A stretch of DNA of 10,999 nt from Funneliformis mosseae (lineage: Eukaryota > Glomeromycota > Glomeromycetes > Glomerales > Glomeraceae): contig CAJVPP010003708.1 of assembly GCA_910592005.1 (NCBI GenBank), forward strand, positions 1 through 10,999. The letters are read 5' to 3'. This document shows, in pieces, positions 8,842 through 10,999 of the stretch; positions within the stretch are counted from its first letter, which is position 1, and each line of letters begins with the position of its first letter. The notes below the pieces were generated by a model. The model was not told the DNA's origin. It did not search any database and saw nothing but the letters and a program-made list of their open reading frames with translations. A program made the position numbers and the translations under genes.

Positions 8842-8931
8842 ATTTATTAGTAATATAATATGAATATTTAACATTTATTAGTAATATAATATAAATATTT
8901 TACATTTTATTAGTAATATAATTTTTTAGAC
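8842..8931 (+). repeat. 31-bp tandem repeat, about 2.9 copies
   Basis: Units at 8842-8872, 8873-8903 and 8904-8931 share ATTTATTAGTAATATAATAT followed by an AATATTT-like tail and AC; the third is slightly shortened and diverged. It lies between the transposase stop and the right end of the pogo-type element. It could be a minisatellite that arose inside the element; whether other copies of the element carry it cannot be told from here. Confidence 0.85.
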
Positions 8932-9002
8932 ATTTTATATCTGTATTTTTTTTTTACATAATAAAGTTATACTGTAAATATAATATGAAAAATCACATGA
9001 CT

Positions 9003-9133
9003 TTCAATATATTGAACTTTTTATTATTTACCTATAAAGTTTAGTATATAAAAAAATTTAGATTTACCAAACACCTTTCATATATTAAACTTTTATTCTT
9101 GAATTGAAAGTCTGTTATATTGAGGTTTAACTG
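9003..9133 (-). repeat. Right terminal repeat and subterminal palindrome of pogo-type element
   Basis: A perfect 14-bp palindrome TTCAATATATTGAA lies at 9003-9016, a related TTCATATATTAAA near 9078, and the terminal repeat (inverted: CAGTTAAACCTCAATATAAC) ends at 9133 before TA. The palindrome matches two near-copies close to the left end (6792, 6881). Confidence 0.65.
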
Positions 9134-9189
9134 TAATTTAAAGAATTACTTTAAAATTTTAATATAAGTAAATTTTTTATTTATTTGAT

Positions 9190-9365
9190 TTATTTATTAA
9201 TAAATAATATCATCTATCATAAATATACTATTTTATTATATTTGCATTTATCATTACTTATTATTCATCTATCACAATTATCATATTGTATACTATGTAC
9301 CATCATTATTATATCATACCTATTATTATTATTATATCATATTATCATAATTATTATATAGTGTT
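9190..9365 (+). repeat. Degenerate ATT/ATC (TTA/TCA) trinucleotide-rich simple sequence
   Basis: Words such as ATCATTATTATATCAT and ATTATTATTATATCAT recur at irregular spacing, mixing ATT and ATC units. This looks like a decayed trinucleotide microsatellite. There is no coding frame through it. Confidence 0.7.
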
Positions 9366-9713
9366 AATCATCATTTACTGAAGTTCTTTAAATTGAACGT
9401 AAGAAATCAGATTTAGATTTTTCTATAATCTTATAGGTTTTAGAATTTCTAGTTATTTTGAAAAATCTTTTAATTGTAAAATAAAAAATTAAGAATAGTG
9501 TTAGATTAATTTTAATATACTGTAATAAACCAAGTATTTTATTGTTTTAAAATATGAAAAAATAAAATTTAAACATTAAATTCAAATTGTATTAATCAAA
9601 ATAATTAATAGTAACATAATCATTTAAGATTCAGAAGGTAACAATAATTCTCAAAGAAAGGTTAGATATTATCACAACCTGACCATTATACTTCATGTTA
9701 TCCAAATTAATTT

Positions 9714-9735
9714 ATTGTAATTTTTTTATTACAAT
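9714..9735. repeat. Hairpin with T6 loop
   Basis: Arms ATTGTAAT (9714-9721) and ATTACAAT (9728-9735) are exact reverse complements around six T. No adjacent gene supports a regulatory role. Confidence 0.75.
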
Positions 9736-10102
9736 TTATGATTTATTAAATAAATTGTATTTATATATTATAATATAATTAATTAATATAATTAATTTAA
9801 TTAATCAAAATTCAATATTTTATTTTATTTAATAAAATTATTAAAATTTAAAAATTTATATAGATAAAATTACCTGGTGATTTCACTTGAAAAGAAGTAG
9901 GGAGAGGAAAAGTTAGAAAATTCTAACTATTTTATTCAAAGTTTTTTAGGTTTTTCTACAGAGGGCCACTAAAAGTCTCTAAACACTATTTTTTAGGTGT
10001 GATTTCATGCTGTTAACATCATGTGACTTAATAATACTGCGATCATATGATGTTTTAGACCTTGTTTACATGAATCAAATATAATAAATGCGTGTCCGGT
10101 TT

Positions 10103-10131
10103 GTTTATTTTGATTTTGAATCAAAATAAAC
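10103..10131. repeat. Perfect 11-bp inverted repeat in the transposon leader
   Basis: GTTTATTTTGA (10103-10113) and TCAAAATAAAC (10121-10131) are exact reverse complements across a 7-base loop, 25 bp before the transposase ATG. It could affect transcription or translation of the transposase, or mark an internal transposase-binding site; both are guesses. Confidence 0.8.
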
Positions 10132-10155
10132 TTTAATCCCAAAAATACCTAAATA

Positions 10156-10999
10156 ATGTCTAAAGAATTAACTGCAAAATAACATGACGCTATATTTTTT
10201 TGCCATCAACATGGTGATAGTTACCGAACTATTATCATGATAGTCAGATATGGTATATCAACAGTATTTAACACTTTGAAAAGAATGGATGACACTGGAA
10301 CAACTAATTTGAGGCCTCACTCTGGTTGACCATTCTTTTTGGACCTTTACAACAAAACTGGCTTAAGAAATTTGTAACCAATAATAATGGAAAGAACCAT
10401 CGCTTATATACTTCAGAAATTCAACAATTCTGGAATAAAAAGACTGACTAAGTTATTTCAATTCGCATTATTGGCTGTGCACTTCGTGCAGTTAGATTAA
10501 ATAATCGTATTACTTGATGCAAGCCTCTAATCTTATCAGTAAATATGGAAGTATGTCTTGCATTATGCTTAGAACATCAAAGTTGAACAAAAGACGATTA
10601 GTCAAAAGTTCTGTAAAGTGACGAGTCAACCTTTTCTTAATTTTAACAATCTCGGTGTAGTAGAGTTTAGCAAGAATCTAGTAAAGAATACAACATTTCT
10701 TGTATTTCTGCAACAGTAAAGCATAGTCCAAGTCAAATATTTTGGGGATGCTTTTCGAGACAAGGTGTAGGACCTATTATTCCATTATTTGGAATAGCAA
10801 CTGGTATCTCACATATTACTATCCTTCAAAGGTTTGTCATGCGAACCATGAGGCGTGTATTTCCAAATGGTGATGGTTGGTTTTAGAAGAATAACACTTG
10901 TCTACACACATTGAAAGTTGCAAAGAAATTTCACACAGAAAATGGCTTGCGCAAACTTTCTTGGCCAGCTCAAAGTCCAGACCTCAATTTGATTGAAAA
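10156..10999 (+). pseudogene. Tc1-type DD34E transposase pseudogene, 3' end outside window
   Basis: From ATG 10156 the protein begins MSKELTAK-stop. It continues with an N-terminal HTH (FFCHQHGDSYRTI, then GISTVFNTLKRMDDTGTTN), LRPHSG-stop-P, then, after a one-base loss near 10361, a single frame to the window end. That frame carries TSEIQQFWNKKTD (10398-10448), SDESTF with the first catalytic Asp (10620-10622), SPSQIFWGCFSRQGVGPIIP (10731-10790), TMRRVFPNGDGWF (10845-10883), KNNTCLHT where EDN is expected (second Asp now Asn, 10890-10892), and LSWPAQSPDLNLIE with Glu at 10995-10997. Spacing from that Asn to the Glu is 34 residues, as in DD34E. In-frame stops at 10180, 10318, 10449, 10515, 10584, 10599, 10614, 10638, 10644, 10668 and 10884 mostly stand for Trp, Gln or Arg. 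It would have moved the element in the nucleus; this copy is dead. Confidence 0.92.

Larger units (their letters stand above)
6698..9133 (+). mobile_element. Complete, inactivated pogo/Tigger-type transposon (2436 bp)
   Basis: The left end CAGTCTGACCTTGATATAAT and the inverted right end CAGTTAAACCTCAATATAAC form short, diverged terminal inverted repeats, with TA on both outer sides (6696-6697 and 9134-9135). CAGT-N3-ACCT-N2-ATATAA is a familiar end for pogo/Tigger/Fot-like elements. The interior codes on the plus strand for a CENP-B-like HTH plus DDE transposase (7010-8766), followed by a 31-bp tandem repeat and subterminal palindromes. Length, layout and domain order are those of a full element; frameshifts, stops and a lost catalytic Asp make it non-autonomous now. 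Confidence 0.9.
9134..9958. other. A+T-rich spacer with simple sequence and hairpins
   Basis: No gene is recognisable. It contains ATT/ATC-rich simple sequence (about 9190-9365), a hairpin with 8-bp arms ATTGTAAT and ATTACAAT around six T (9714-9735), an AATTAATTA-rich patch (about 9775-9806), and a near-palindrome AGTTAGAA-AA-TTCTAACT (9911-9928). From about 9870 the sequence becomes visibly richer in G and C, shortly before the next transposon. Confidence 0.55.
9959..10999 (+). mobile_element. Second Tc1/mariner-type transposon, 5' part (cut by window end)
   Basis: The likely left end is CAGAGGGCCACTAAAAGTCT at 9959, directly after TA (9957-9958); only one end is in the window, so the boundary is a prediction. 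It is followed by a ~200-bp leader with palindromes (ATCATATGAT at 10042-10051 and an 11-bp inverted repeat at 10103-10131) and then a plus-strand DD34E transposase. This element is much less A+T-rich than the rest of the window and its protein is easier to read, which suggests a younger insertion or a different origin. Its ends differ from those at 319 and 2684, so it is a separate Tc1-type lineage. Confidence 0.85.

Noticed and set aside
8842..8931. CRISPR-like array
   Set aside because: Units are contiguous tandem repeats without unique spacers, only about three copies, in eukaryotic transposon sequence.
9959..10155. LTR or other retroelement end at the G+C-richer boundary
   Set aside because: The following gene is a clear Tc1-type DD34E transposase and the start CAGAGGG after TA fits a Tc1 end; no reverse transcriptase or primer-binding site is visible.
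440..10999. Alternative genetic code, since TGA often stands for Trp and TAA/TAG for Gln (ciliate or mitochondrial DNA)
   Set aside because: Trp positions also read TAG and TAA (10599, 10614, 10668), TGG is still used for Trp, catalytic residues are lost and frameshifts are present. Decay explains all of this; recoding does not. The inferred introns of 70-84 nt also do not fit typical ciliate introns.

Overview
The window is extremely A+T-rich (roughly four fifths A+T by eye) eukaryotic nuclear DNA. It holds no intact gene and is best read as a graveyard of decayed DNA transposons in A+T-rich spacer. The base composition, dense load of Tc1/mariner- and pogo/Tigger-type elements inserted at TA, and small A+T-rich introns fit an arbuscular mycorrhizal fungus (Glomeromycotina, Rhizophagus-like). 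That assignment is an inference from style and from the look of the transposases; no rRNA or conserved housekeeping gene is present to confirm it.

Layout: (1) 1-318, A+T-rich spacer. (2) 319-1604, a complete but dead Tc1-type element flanked by TA, with a broken DD34E transposase on the minus strand (440-1502). (3) 1943-2111, a 169-bp TA-flanked miniature element whose ends resemble the pogo/Tigger element further right. (4) 2684-3270, a 587-bp TA-flanked miniature element whose ends and first ~80 bp match the element at 319-1604; inside it carries a duplicated hairpin-bearing segment with a 181-bp period. (5) 3271-5822, about 2.5 kb with no recognisable gene, only hairpins and a possible small foldback unit. 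(6) 5823-6464, a plus-strand pseudogene of a hypothetical protein with a partial C2H2-like finger, in one uninterrupted frame apart from stop codons. (7) 6698-9133, a TA-flanked 2.4-kb pogo/Tigger-type element with CENP-B-like HTH, DDE and C-terminal parts of a transposase, two apparent in-frame introns, subterminal palindromes and a 31-bp tandem repeat. (8) 9134-9958, spacer with ATT/ATC-rich simple sequence. (9) 9959 to the window end, the 5' part of a second, visibly less A+T-rich Tc1-type element with a broken transposase cut by the window edge.

The elements do not work together as a pathway. The shared theme is decay. In all three transposases the second catalytic Asp codon has become Asn, and nearly all in-frame stops fall where a C-to-T or G-to-A change in a Trp, Gln or Arg codon would produce them. 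The two miniature elements look like non-autonomous relatives of the two larger element types present here. No CRISPR, operon, phage or new defence-like system is visible.
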